The notes beneath the pieces are model-generated. The model saw nothing but the letters and a program-made list of their open reading frames with translations. It was not told where the DNA came from and made no database searches. Source: Phialocephala subalpina (Eukaryota > Ascomycota > Leotiomycetes > Helotiales > Mollisiaceae). From it: DNA of 17,233 bases. A program made the translations under genes and the position numbers. Below are positions 1 to 8,691 of the stretch, one piece after another. Every line of letters starts with the position of its first letter. Position 1 is the first letter of the stretch. The stretch covers positions 77,949 through 95,181 of the forward strand of contig FJOG01000088.1 in NCBI GenBank assembly GCA_900073065.1, read 5' to 3'.

Positions 1-400
1 TAAAATATATTAATTTTTTCTTTTAGAATAAAAAATGAAATAAAATATTTTTTAAAAAGAAATTAATAAAAATTAATTATATTTTATAATTTATTTATTT
101 ATTATAAGAATTAATATAAATTTTTAAAAGAAGAAATTAAAAATTATATGAAAAATAAAATTAAAAAGAGAATAATCGATTTTCTTAAACTTTGATAAAA
201 ATATTAATAGAAAAAGATTTTTCTAATATATAATATCAAAGGAAATAATTATTAAAGAATATTAAAACTTTTTTATTTATAATTATATTATATTTTAATT
301 ACTAATTTAAATTTTTTTCTAAATATTTTAATATTTGCAAAATAATTACTTTATTTTATAATACTTTAAACTTATAATAAACCAAATATTTTAAATTACG
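1..400. repeat. AT-rich block, probably RIP-degraded repeat DNA
   Basis: Composition here is almost entirely A and T, with only scattered G or C and very abundant TpA, and no reading frame of note. It changes to ordinary composition between about 390 and 650. In filamentous ascomycetes such blocks are usually old transposons mutated by RIP, and the matching block at the right end of the window suggests a gene island between AT-rich stretches. No element can be recognised in it. Confidence 0.75.
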
Positions 401-709
401 TATTTCATAATTTGGTTTTTTTGCTTAGATATCCACGGGCCATAGTATAATTAGTAATAGCGTATCGAATTTGGATAGATTTATTTTATTAGTAACCTTT
501 ATACCCATTATATCTCAAGGTAGAAATGCAAAGAGCAGTAATTGTGATTATATAAGCTAGGTCGTAATAGCGAGTAGATTGATTATATTAAGACTTGCTA
601 AGAATTGCTTGAGTAAAGAAGTAAGAAGCAGAGTAACAGCAACAATTTGATTCGGCGTTAGTGAAGGCTCAGGATTGAGGGTGATGGTTAGCAAGCCATT
701 AGCGATCCC
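401..709. other. Transition zone downstream of the MFS gene
   Basis: This stretch moves from AT-rich to normal composition and holds no credible gene. The half near 430-600 is rich in TAGTAA- and TATA-like words, compatible with a weakly RIP-affected remnant. The last part should contain the 3' untranslated region of the minus-strand transporter. I see no clear terminator signal. Confidence 0.5.
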
Positions 710-2940
710 TCAAAGATCCTCCACCACTTTCTCGGAGACCCTTCCATCGGCCTGGACGACGACCTTATCAACGTGCAGCGAAGCCTTAACGGGGTTCTTC
801 TGAGCATAGATGTACTCAAGCTCTTCCAGAGATCGTCCCTGAGACTCGACGCTGGAAGTAAACCAAAGTTAGCATGCCATTGCAATATCAAGCCAAGCCA
901 TTGCAAGGAGGGAACCTACCAGAAAAGATACCAAAGGATACTCTCTATAACATCCCAGCCGACAAAGATCCAGATGTATTTGTAGCCAATGTTGCCAGTG
1001 GCGATCGGGGTACAGAAAGTGTTGATGAAGCCCATACAGCCCACAATAAAGCCAGAAGCTGCAAGACCCTTGGCACGTCTGTTGGTGTCGAGAGCCTCGG
1101 CGGGAATAACACCTTGGAGTGGGGTGTATGTGAAGCCGTAGAAAACCTGGAAGAGGAAGTAGAATGCTAGAGCGCCTTTTGCGTATGGCAAATTGGTGAT
1201 TTTCGCGGGTGAGACAGAATTGTCAACGTGCATGGCTGAGGTAAGACCAGCGTTGCAGGCAAGGAGACAAGCACACACTAGGAGGTCTTGTGTTAGACAG
1301 GAGTCACGATTGACGGAGTATAAATACTTACAGAAGGTTCCGATCACAAGAACCTTGCGACGAGGCATTTTGTCCGTCAACGACATGCCAGTCATGCCGC
1401 CTATGGCTTGCAGAGCGGTGGCGAGGATATTGTAACCGAGCTGTTGGGCGGTGGTGGTGATACCCATATTGTCGAAGATAGCCGCGTTGTAATAACCCAA
1501 ACCGTTACCTGAAAACTGTCCGAAAATGGAGATCATGAGTACTTGGGCCATTCTCCATCGTCCATGGTGCGTGGAGAACAGAGGGCGATCTGCAAAACGA
1601 AGCGAGTCAGGTTAGTAATCCAGGTCTATACCACAGTCTTCGTGCCATCCTCGACGTCTAAGGGATTTGAGCACTTACAGTCCCACCAAACTTTGTCAAG
1701 ACCATCTTGCTTAATTCCTTCACGCATCTCCTCGATTTCAAGACGAACAAGGCGGGAGTTGGCGTCTCCATTGCCGTGATACTTGACAAGGAAAGCCAAA
1801 GCGTCCTCTTGGCGTCCGTTGGCCATGTAGTAACGAGGTGACTCGGGAATAAACCAAACTGCACAGATAACGAAGATGCAGGCAAAGCATTGCAAGATAA
1901 GAGGGATTCTCCACGACCAGTCGCTATTGATATTGTTGGTTCCGAAAGTAATAAGAGCCGCCGGAATACTGCCGCCAAACCAGCCGTTGTTGTAAAATCC
2001 TGGCAGGAAGTGTTAATCAATCGGTATTCGGTGAAATTGAAGAAATTGAGGCAGGGGAGGTCTTACCAACACAACGACCGCGCCAATGGGGTGGGGCAAT
2101 CTCGACAGCGTAGGCAGGTGCGGCAACCGTCATCATCTGGATGCCAGCACCGAGAATAAATCGACCGACGACAAGCTGCGCCATTTTGTGTGACGATGCA
2201 GCAATCACAGAGCCGAGAATGATGACCCAGGCTCCACAGAACATGCCGACTCTTCGGCCGTACCTGTCTGAAATGATGGCACCGACGGGTGAGGTAACGA
2301 TAGAACCACTGTGAAGCCAGCGAATTAGTCTCTCTCACTTTCTCTATTTGTGCGTGTGGATATGCTTCGAGAGAGTCTGGAACGGGTGGTGCTAAGGCTA
2401 CTTACACATTATAGAGTGAGGAAATACCAGCAAGCCTGATACCAGTGAGAGAGGTACCGAAAGTCTTCTTAAAGTAAGTCATGGCGCTAATGGATCCAAT
2501 GAGCGATCCTAGCATAAGTTAGTAAGCATCCACTGCCTTAAGACAGCCAAGCGGCTGTGTAATACTAACCATCGTATCCGTTGGCACAGGCACAGGCAAA
2601 TGCAACAAGAACCGCAACTAAGTGAGGCTCGAGGTTAGTCACCGCATCGATATCATAATCTGCTCGGGAAAATGGGCTTACAGTAAAGATGGATTGATTC
2701 CCTGCTCCATAAGTTTATACGGGTCTCTTGGAGAGCTGCGAACAGTTCGGCCTGCAGTCGTCGAGATCAGTTATGTAAAGCTAGCGTGAGGACGAGAGCG
2801 TTTGGTCTTACATTGTACACTTCTTTTGCTTGGGCTCCTTCATTGGCTGCTGTCTTACCAGAGCCCGCAGCGACAATGGGTAAGTGTGAAAGGTCAGGAC
2901 CCGCCTCGCTGATTTCGGGGCTCTGTACTTCCTTGGACAT
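710..2940 (-). CDS. MFS sugar transporter (hexose/lactose-permease-like), 9 exons
   Basis: Predicted plasma-membrane sugar porter of the major facilitator superfamily. My splice model uses GT-AG introns only: exons 2940-2812, 2751-2682, 2617-2570, 2508-2406, 2308-2067, 1999-1679, 1589-1332, 1277-920 and 851-710. It gives 556 codons plus a TGA stop. The start is the ATG at 2938-2940, followed by a hydrophilic N-terminus. Family marks visible in order: NGYDGS in the first helix, DRYGRR at residues 131-136 (loop 2-3 motif), GRFILGAG, EIAPPHWRGR, PESPR at 249-253, and VESQGRSLEELE at about 511-522, equivalent to the PETKGRTLEE motif after the last helix. The pattern fits fungal lactose-permease/hexose transporters; the substrate cannot be read from sequence. 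An alternative frame of exon 2 reads sensibly but breaks the phase with exon 3, so I rejected it. The gene looks intact. Confidence 0.9.
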
Positions 2941-3148
2941 GATTGCTGAAGGTTCGGGTCTGCTAGAGATTGTATAAACCAGATAGCACCTGGGATCTAT
3001 CAGCAGGAGGGACCGACGTCCTCTATTTGTACCCTCGAGGAACCACGGTCGAGAATATTATGAGTTCATACGCTTAGTCGGGATACCGAGCCGCGCATGA
3101 AGCAGCGGATGTGCAAGGCCCCCAGGCTTGGGGGCTCCAGGTTATTGG

Positions 3149-3170
3149 GAGCGCTCCGGCCGGAGCGCTC
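3149..3170. promoter_or_regulatory. Perfect 22-bp GC-rich palindrome in the MFS promoter
   Basis: The arm GAGCGCTCCGG is followed directly by its reverse complement, with no mismatch. It lies about 209 bp upstream of the transporter ATG. It contains abutting CCGG units, and Zn2Cys6 regulators commonly bind paired CGG/CCG triplets, so an operator role is plausible. A CCAAT box (ATTGG on the plus strand, 3144-3148) lies immediately beside it. The binding protein is unknown; the regulator at 10161 is one candidate by inference only. Confidence 0.5.
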
Positions 3171-4607
3171 TGCGACTGGGCCGGGAACCGAAACGATGAG
3201 TTTCTAGCTTCATAAAGTGCGGAAGTTATTTCACCGTCTCCCCATTTGGGTCATATACTACGTACAGGGTGCAATAAATGTTAATGCGCACAGGCCAGTA
3301 TTTAACTAGATATAGCAAAATATCGTGAATCGTGGAGGATGATTGGTCTCGCCACCCCACGGAGACACGGCCACAATCACCTCAGATTTAAAATTTAAAA
3401 CAACCTGTGGGTAGTAAGCAAGGCGTCGCGAGACCGGGTGGTTCGATCGCGTTGCTGATTCTCATGTGTCGCGGCAGGACGCAGTCGTAAACGGGCCGTC
3501 CACTGTCAGAGTGGAGAACCTGAAAAAGGACATACGACGAAGCTTGAAAGTCTCGGGATTGTTATTGGTCCCGCCTCATCAGATGTGGCGCACCACCCTG
3601 CTCGGGTGTTTTGAGGCTCCGCCCATCCAAGTTAAACCAACAGGTCCAACACGCAGGCCACAAGCTGCTTAATGCAGCTCGTGAAAGGAAAGTCGACTAA
3701 AGCAGAAAGGTTGACATCTCGGAGAATATCCTAGCGTTTCTCCAGGTTACCCCGCCCCTAGCGCCAACAGTCAGTTATCCACTTGGCATCCAAATCTCCC
3801 TATCCCACCGTCCTAGATCTGCGCCGCGAAGCAGCAATGCGGCGAGGCTTATCCTGTCAATCAGACGAGGAGAAAGCGAATACAATCAAGGATGCGCGGC
3901 CCTCCCTCCGTAGTTTGAATCGGGAACTCGTTCTGACATGTAATGATTGGTGGATAAAACGAGCTTGTTCCAGTCTCGTCTAATTGAGGGGAAACGCCTT
4001 TCCACTCCCACTCCACTGAGGACTTTGTACAACAGCACTCCCCGTGACTTTGATCTAGGCATGTTGATCCGCAAGCATTCAACCACCAATATGATCTCTC
4101 TATTTACGGAATCAAAAAATTTGCTTGGGTGCCACGCGAGTGCCAAAGTAACAAAGGCCCGGGGGAGGAGGCCTCACTTCAACAAGCAGCTGTGACAAAA
4201 TCACGGGCCACATGTTCTCAGCCACATATGTTTAGATTGCTCTCAAAGTTATAGCTGTGAATGCGCCAACTTGCAAGACTGTACCTCGGCATAGTGTAGC
4301 GGAGGAGAACTTACTGGGTCATGTTGCTTCAAGCACGTGACCCTTGTTCAAGGAACAAAGGTTGATTCCTTGTAATCTAGTCATAGCTTCTTGGGCAGTA
4401 CAACTTTATTCTCTAAGTCCACAAAGCCAGTGCTCGCTCCTAACCTAGTTCATCTCGAAAAACGTGAGGATTGACTATATGCAAATATAATAGCCTATGT
4501 AGTGTTGTTATGAGTACACTCTCATCTTCTTCTTCCATTTTTCTATGAGGTTTAGACCTTGTATATATCTAAATTCAGCCCTTCGTAAACTCCTATTATG
4601 CTAGTAC

Positions 4608-4680
4608 CCTCCGGCCGTATGCATACGACCATAAGCGACACGGCCGAATATCAGTACGGCTGTCGTATATACGTCCGTAG
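4608..4680. repeat. Cluster of short palindromes rich in CGTA/CGGCCG
   Basis: This patch contains the palindromes CGTATGCATACG (4616-4627) and CGTATATACG, plus CGGCCG twice and TACGG/CCGTA arms at 4656-4680. It also contains CTCCGGCCG (4609-4617), which matches half of the palindrome in the transporter promoter. It begins where homology to the receptor gene stops, so it may be the edge of an insertion or rearrangement. No terminal repeats or target duplication were recognised, so it is not called a mobile element. Confidence 0.4.
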
Positions 4681-4689
4681 ATATCACCG

Positions 4690-5482
4690 CATCTCCGAGA
4701 CCTGCCAACAGTAACTGCTTAGTATTTTGTGCTGGAACGTTCCAAATGTGTTTTCCTAAGCCCTGGTTTGCAGCTAGGCTGTGTCAGTCAAGTTTTCCAA
4801 GCCCATCCGCTAACAGAATGCAACTATACTATAGATCGGGATAGTCGTCATCGGAACTATGAACATCTAGCCATCTTCGTCAGTACCGGCACTCATAGGG
4901 TTGCATCGTGACTCTCACAGCTGCAAGTAGCACCATCCAGTCATCCCACCAGACTCTTTGGGCCACCCATACCCTGGATATCAACCGCAGAGCTATCATT
5001 GGGAATGTGAAAGCAGCAAGGATTATTTCAGCCCGTACAATCTCGGTGCTGCGAGATTTATGAGCTACTCCTTTACAAAGCTGGTTGCGAATGATCTCCG
5101 ACACAACTAGAAGACAAGCAGCATCAGCCCAGAGCTTTCATGAAATATTTGGCTCGAGGCGTACCAATTTGTTCCGCCTGATCACATGCGACAAATACAC
5201 ACGGCGATAGCTCATATTGCAGGTTATCGTCGGTGCAGAGGCAATTTCGAATGTCTGTCAGCTGACAGCCTGCACGATCCAAGGTTGTAAGGGGACAGTT
5301 AACCTGAAAAGGAAGTCAATTGACGGTAAAATAGAGTGAGGACTCGACGAGTTACTTACTGAGCAGGCAGGTGGTAACTCCTGCCCGGCAGCTCGGTCTG
5401 CGTAGAAGATAACAGGTGCCACAAGGGTAGTGATGAACCAGAAGCGAAGCAAAATCATCTTTGATGGGACAATCTGGGCCAT
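4690..5482 (-). pseudogene. CFEM-domain Pth11-like receptor, 3'-truncated
   Basis: Intact members of this fungal family have an extracellular cysteine-rich CFEM domain followed by seven membrane helices of the fungal rhodopsin-like type. Three exons join in phase: 5482-5360 (start ATG, signal-peptide-like hydrophobic N-terminus, then ELPPACS), 5303-5165 and 5106-4919. The CFEM pattern is clear: PPAC, VNC, AGC, RNCLC, SPC, VAC and a further QLC give eight cysteines. Helix 1 and the family mark VWWDDWMVLLAA follow. After 4919 only pieces remain. A segment near 4802-4845 could encode TIPIYSIVAF but is not in phase, and 4778-4690 encodes LAANQGLGKHIWNVP, a conserved family block. The remaining helices and the cytoplasmic tail are absent and the sequence becomes palindromic DNA. 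I infer a truncated, non-functional copy. A secreted or short CFEM product is possible but unsupported. Confidence 0.75.
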
Positions 5483-5694
5483 GGAAGACTGCACCTGCTC
5501 AGGACAAGGGGTTAATACAGATTGTAAGTAATCCTAAGTCATCATAGTAACTGCAGCGTAGGTCAAACATGAATTAACATTGACAGAGGTAGCATTTATA
5601 TAAGGAAGAAGAAACGATAACGTACTTGACAAGCGACCCGTGTTTGCATGCGTCCCGTGTTTTTTTGCCCCACTAATTGATTCTACCTGCTCTT
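5483..5694. promoter_or_regulatory. 5' flank of the CFEM/receptor remnant
   Basis: This is about 210 bp of ordinary composition directly upstream of the receptor start. It includes TATTTATATAAGG-like text near 5590 but lies between two damaged genes. I see no strong operator. Confidence 0.3.
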
Positions 5695-5880
5695 TGCAAC
5701 AGTGTTTTAATTATCCCTTCCTTTTCCTTTCCTGTCTTTTTATTAGGAAAGGAAAGACAAATGTTATTGTTAGGAAGAGGAAGGAATAGATGAATGTCGA
5801 AAGAATTAGGCAAGGAAAGGAAAGGATGATATTATTTCAAGGAAGAGGAAGGAAAGGATTAGTTATATCGGGGAAAAAAT
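5695..5880. repeat. Polypurine/polypyrimidine tract with AGGAA repeats
   Basis: A short pyrimidine run (about 5713-5740) is followed by a long purine-rich stretch built from AGGAAAGG and AGGAAGAGG units. AGGAAGAGGAAGGAA occurs exactly at 5772-5786 and again at 5840-5854. The switch between 5730 and 5755 makes an inverted repeat (TCCTTTCCT against AGGAAAGGA). It may be low-complexity DNA or the subterminal part of the element carrying the reading frame at 5992; the boundaries are approximate. Confidence 0.6.
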
Positions 5881-5991
5881 CCTTTGCGCTACCGCGAATC
5901 TCAACCCCCTAATTCGCTAGCATCGAAGCTATTTAGCCTTTCCTTCTACAACAACATCATTAAGATTAAATAACTCACTTGGAGTTATCAG

Positions 5992-6795
5992 ATGTCGCCA
6001 GTTCCTCAGCCTCGGCAGTCTCATCAGCCACAAGGTTCAGTTACCAGGTCACCTCCAACGTCTCATCTACCTGGTCAACGCTAACTAGGATCTACTTTCG
6101 CAGAGAGAAGAGGCTTAAAGCGGACCCGCGATTGCGATACCATCCCAATAAACCCTATGTATCTCCCTTTTAGACTCTAGCACACAATCCTTTTCCAAAC
6201 TCAACGACTACTAGAAGAATGTTGCTACGACTTTGCTAAGAGGTGGTTATCGTTTATGCTAAAAGCTAATAGCTGGAATGCGCTTGAGGCGGTCGAATTA
6301 ACGAATTGGAAGATCCTCTCGAAGCATCATATCCCCGTAGTAGCTATTGATTTAAGTCGAGGCCAGTCTCTAGTTGTCCTCTCTAAGCGTGTTAAGTGCA
6401 TCCAGTATGACGCTGTTTATCGTCGTTTATAAATACCTGTCAAGCAGCTAAAGGAAATGGTTCGAGGCGCTTGGCTGCTTTTTTTCGCGCTACGAGACGA
6501 CTTACGAGCCGCACAACTTTTATATTAGTATAAGGAGTTGGAAGGTTTAGTTATGCACGTGCAAGTAAAAGCGAGCTTCCAAAGGGATTGGTATGGCAAC
6601 TTGTCATATATGCTAGGAGGAAGGTCTTCTTATCAAAATCCTGACGGGTCAAGCCCGGACGGACCGATCGAGAAGTGGAAACCCAACCTAACGGTGGTCA
6701 GAGCAGTGATCAAGTTTGCTTTAAACACAGGAAGGCTAGATTTACAATCGCAGTCGGCGATGCTCATGCAAAATTCCCAACGGTTTGAGATATAA
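5992..6795 (+). pseudogene. Unrecognised 268-codon frame broken by four CAA/CAG-type stops
   Basis: From the ATG at 5992 to the TAA at 6793 one frame runs 268 codons and is interrupted by only four stops: TAA 6082-6084, TAG 6178-6180, TAA 6430-6432 and TAG 6526-6528. Each would be CAA or CAG (Gln) before a single C-to-T change at a CpA site, which is the preferred RIP context. Between the stops the translation looks protein-like: a Pro/Gln/Ser-rich N-terminus, a basic patch (about residues 36-47), then a mixed alpha-type region including RLLEECCYDFAKRWLSFML and a C-terminal part with MLGGRSSYQNPDGSS. No frameshift was found. I do not recognise the family. A multicopy gene or transposon-borne ORF inactivated by RIP fits best. 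It lies between a homopurine tract and an ATCAA microsatellite, and no terminal repeats of a parent element were found. Confidence 0.6.
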
Positions 6796-7095
6796 AGAGG
6801 GTACATCGGAGAGAGGATAGCGGATCGGCAAATGCGTGGGCTGTAGGATGATTCTGATCCCGCGATATGATTACGTATTTAGATCAGGACAGCTAGGAGT
6901 GGGGCTACATAGGGCCAGGCTCTGAACAACCAGTAGGAATGAATCAAATCAAATCAAATCAAATCAAATCAATCAATCACATTCTAGCAATAACTTCAGG
7001 TAGTTTAGCTCAACACTAGCCATCAAGTCAAAATGAGATTAAAGTTGACGATTGAATTCACCGAGACATTGGAAGACCCCACAAATGCCATGTCC
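6796..7095. other. Intergenic region between the broken frame and the methyltransferase
   Basis: This 300-bp stretch has no recognisable gene. It contains a pentanucleotide microsatellite at about 6942-6978 and, near 7000-7095, probably the 3' untranslated region of the minus-strand methyltransferase. Confidence 0.5.
6942..6978. repeat. ATCAA microsatellite
   Basis: The pentamer ATCAA is repeated about six times without interruption, then decays to ATCA units. It lies just downstream of the four-stop reading frame. Confidence 0.85.
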
Positions 7096-8322
7096 TCAGT
7101 TCAACTTCTTTCCAACTGCAACAATCATAAGCCCCTTCAACTTCCTCGGCAACTCAGGATGCCTCTCCTCGATCAAACTCAAGACCTTATCCACGAACGC
7201 TTCCAACTCTGCCTCTGAATAATCTCCAACGAAGAATATCGCAGCAGGATTCTTGCCTCGAAGGAAAGTATCAACAAGTGGTTTCGGATCCGACACATCC
7301 ATAAGGGACTCAACAGTATCAACACACTCCACACTGAATCCAACCGCTTCGAACTCGGCTCGAACGCCTTCGAGTGTACCATAAGCTTCGGGGAATTGGT
7401 AGGTTGGAGCTGTTTCGCCGCGGATCTTCTTGGCGGCTAAGGCCATCTACGAATGAATAAGTACATGTTTTTACTGGACGATCAGGAGCAGGGAGGATGA
7501 AACAGGAGCCAAACAAATGAGAATATATGTTGAAGGAGCATAGGGAGCAAGAGCAAAGAAATATATTTTTACCAGGTCCATCAACTCTGCGCCTGCCACG
7601 AGAGTCATCCCAATGACACCTGCAGGTTGAAGAACTCGATGCGCAGCTTCGAGAGCTTGTCGGCCGTTTGCCACTAGGTTATAGACCATAGTGCCAGTGA
7701 TGTGGCTGATGGACCCGTCCTCGATTCCATCTAGGACTTGGGCATCAAGCACCTTCGCCTCCACTCGGCTCCAAATTGGACTGCCGTCCTGTTCTTGCTT
7801 CTGGAATTTCTGGACTTGTTCAATCATTCCAGCGCTGAAATCCGATGCTATCCTATGCACGGGTTAGTTTCTGTTTTTACTTCAAGGGAAACCTTGAAGG
7901 TCAACCATTAAGTTGAGATCAATCATCAACTGAAATCAGTGATTGACAATGAGTCATAACTTCAATTTGATAAATGAAGTTGATTCTCCAACTGAAATTT
8001 AGTGATTAACTATAGTTGATCTTTGTTGGTTCGTCAGGAAATAAGAACGAGTCACCCAGAAACAGCAAGACCAAAGAAACATGTTTTCTCACAATCGCGT
8101 ACTAGAAGGGAGTTGAGAACCGTAGCTTTCAATAAGCCGCCCAATAGTAACCCCAGGGCCGCTACCGACATCGAGTATCGCTCTAGCGGTTGAGAAAGGG
8201 TGTGCATAGTTCATCTGCGTGAATAGTATCTCGACAGGTGCATTGCTGAGATGTTGGCTGCCTTTAGCATATGAGTCCGCGTTGGCGCTCCATTGGTCTT
8301 TATCTTGGATTAAGGTCTGCAT
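7096..8322 (-). CDS. Class I SAM-dependent methyltransferase, 3 exons
   Basis: Predicted soluble enzyme that transfers a methyl group from S-adenosylmethionine to an unknown acceptor. The exons are 8322-8093, 7852-7573 and 7446-7096. They join in phase with GT-AG introns into 286 residues. The start is the ATG at 8320-8322. Motif I is ILDVGSGPG (residues 49-57), which binds the cofactor. It is followed by IASDFSAGMIEQ (strand 2/helix B, just after the first junction), then GSISHITGTMVYNL and a HRVLQPAGVIGMT block that matches the post-motif III region of UbiE/LaeA-like enzymes. The C-terminus GLMIVAVGKK completes the fold. Such enzymes are common in fungal secondary-metabolite loci. The first intron is unusually long (240 nt) and carries a repeat described separately. 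The gene looks intact; the substrate is unknown. Confidence 0.85.
7897..8023. repeat. Repeat-rich, possibly MITE-like insert within methyltransferase intron 1
   Basis: The intron holds an AT-rich patch with imperfect inverted ends (AAGGTCAAC at 7897 against GTTGATCTT ending at 8023). It also has two near-identical direct copies of CAACTGAAAT..AGTGATT (7927-7948 and 7989-8010) and a central hairpin (AACTTCA 7958-7964 with TGAAGTT 7975-7981). The other introns in the window are short, so an inserted miniature element is plausible. No clear target duplication was seen. Confidence 0.4.
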
Positions 8323-8691
8323 TCTGGTAGATTGAACGAGATACGCAAGGCATTTTGGTAATTCCTATAAAGAGGGCTGTAGATGCGGAGGTATTTAATA
8401 GCTGTGAGTCTGTAGGTGTGCCTCGGACACTTTTCGGATACATTTGCTGAGCATGTATATGAGGTTTTGCTAGGATAAACGTTAGACCAGACACGGAGTG
8501 CGAAAGCGATGCCGCAAGACACGCCGGAACGCGAAGCACAAAGTACTTGGAATTCCGGGACATCTATCACAATACAGGACGCAGGCTTTAATGAAGAACT
8601 TTATAATCATATCTGCCTCCTTCACTACCACAGAGCTACCTCTTAATCTCATCCAAGCAATAGCCGCAAAAAGTTGAAAAAGCCAAGCCTA
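8323..8691. other. Intergenic: methyltransferase promoter and DJ-1-like 3' flank
   Basis: This 369-bp stretch lies between two minus-strand genes. The part next to 8323 should be the methyltransferase promoter and leader. Minus-strand open frames here (8300-8570) lack any recognisable domain and are treated as chance. No clear operator was seen. Confidence 0.45.

Larger units (their letters stand above)
2941..4689. other. Long intergenic region without a recognisable gene
   Basis: The part nearest 2941 should hold the 5' untranslated region and promoter of the minus-strand transporter, including the palindrome at 3149-3170 and a CreA-like GTGGGG (reverse strand of 3354-3359). Short open frames at about 3466-3672 and 3783-3983 have no recognisable domain, and I do not call them genes. 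A cloverleaf-like GGTTCGATC near 3440 does not form a tRNA T-stem. The right end (4608-4680) carries clustered palindromes, listed separately. Confidence 0.5.

Noticed and set aside
2682..2751. Frameshift in the transporter between exons 2 and 3
   Set aside because: An attractive reading (DPYKLMEQGINPSLL) is out of phase with exon 3. Using the donor at 2807-2811 for exon 1 gives another reading (NLWSRESIHLY) that is in phase through all nine exons and fits the family, so the gene is intact.
3425..3470. tRNA-like GGTTCGATC
   Set aside because: The flanking bases do not pair as a T-stem, and no D or anticodon arm is found.
3466..3983. Small plus-strand open frames of 60-70 codons
   Set aside because: No recognisable domain or splice extension. 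One starts without ATG (TTG near 3783), and length is as expected by chance.
8300..8570. Two overlapping minus-strand frames upstream of the methyltransferase
   Set aside because: They overlap in different frames, have no domain and lie in the promoter region.
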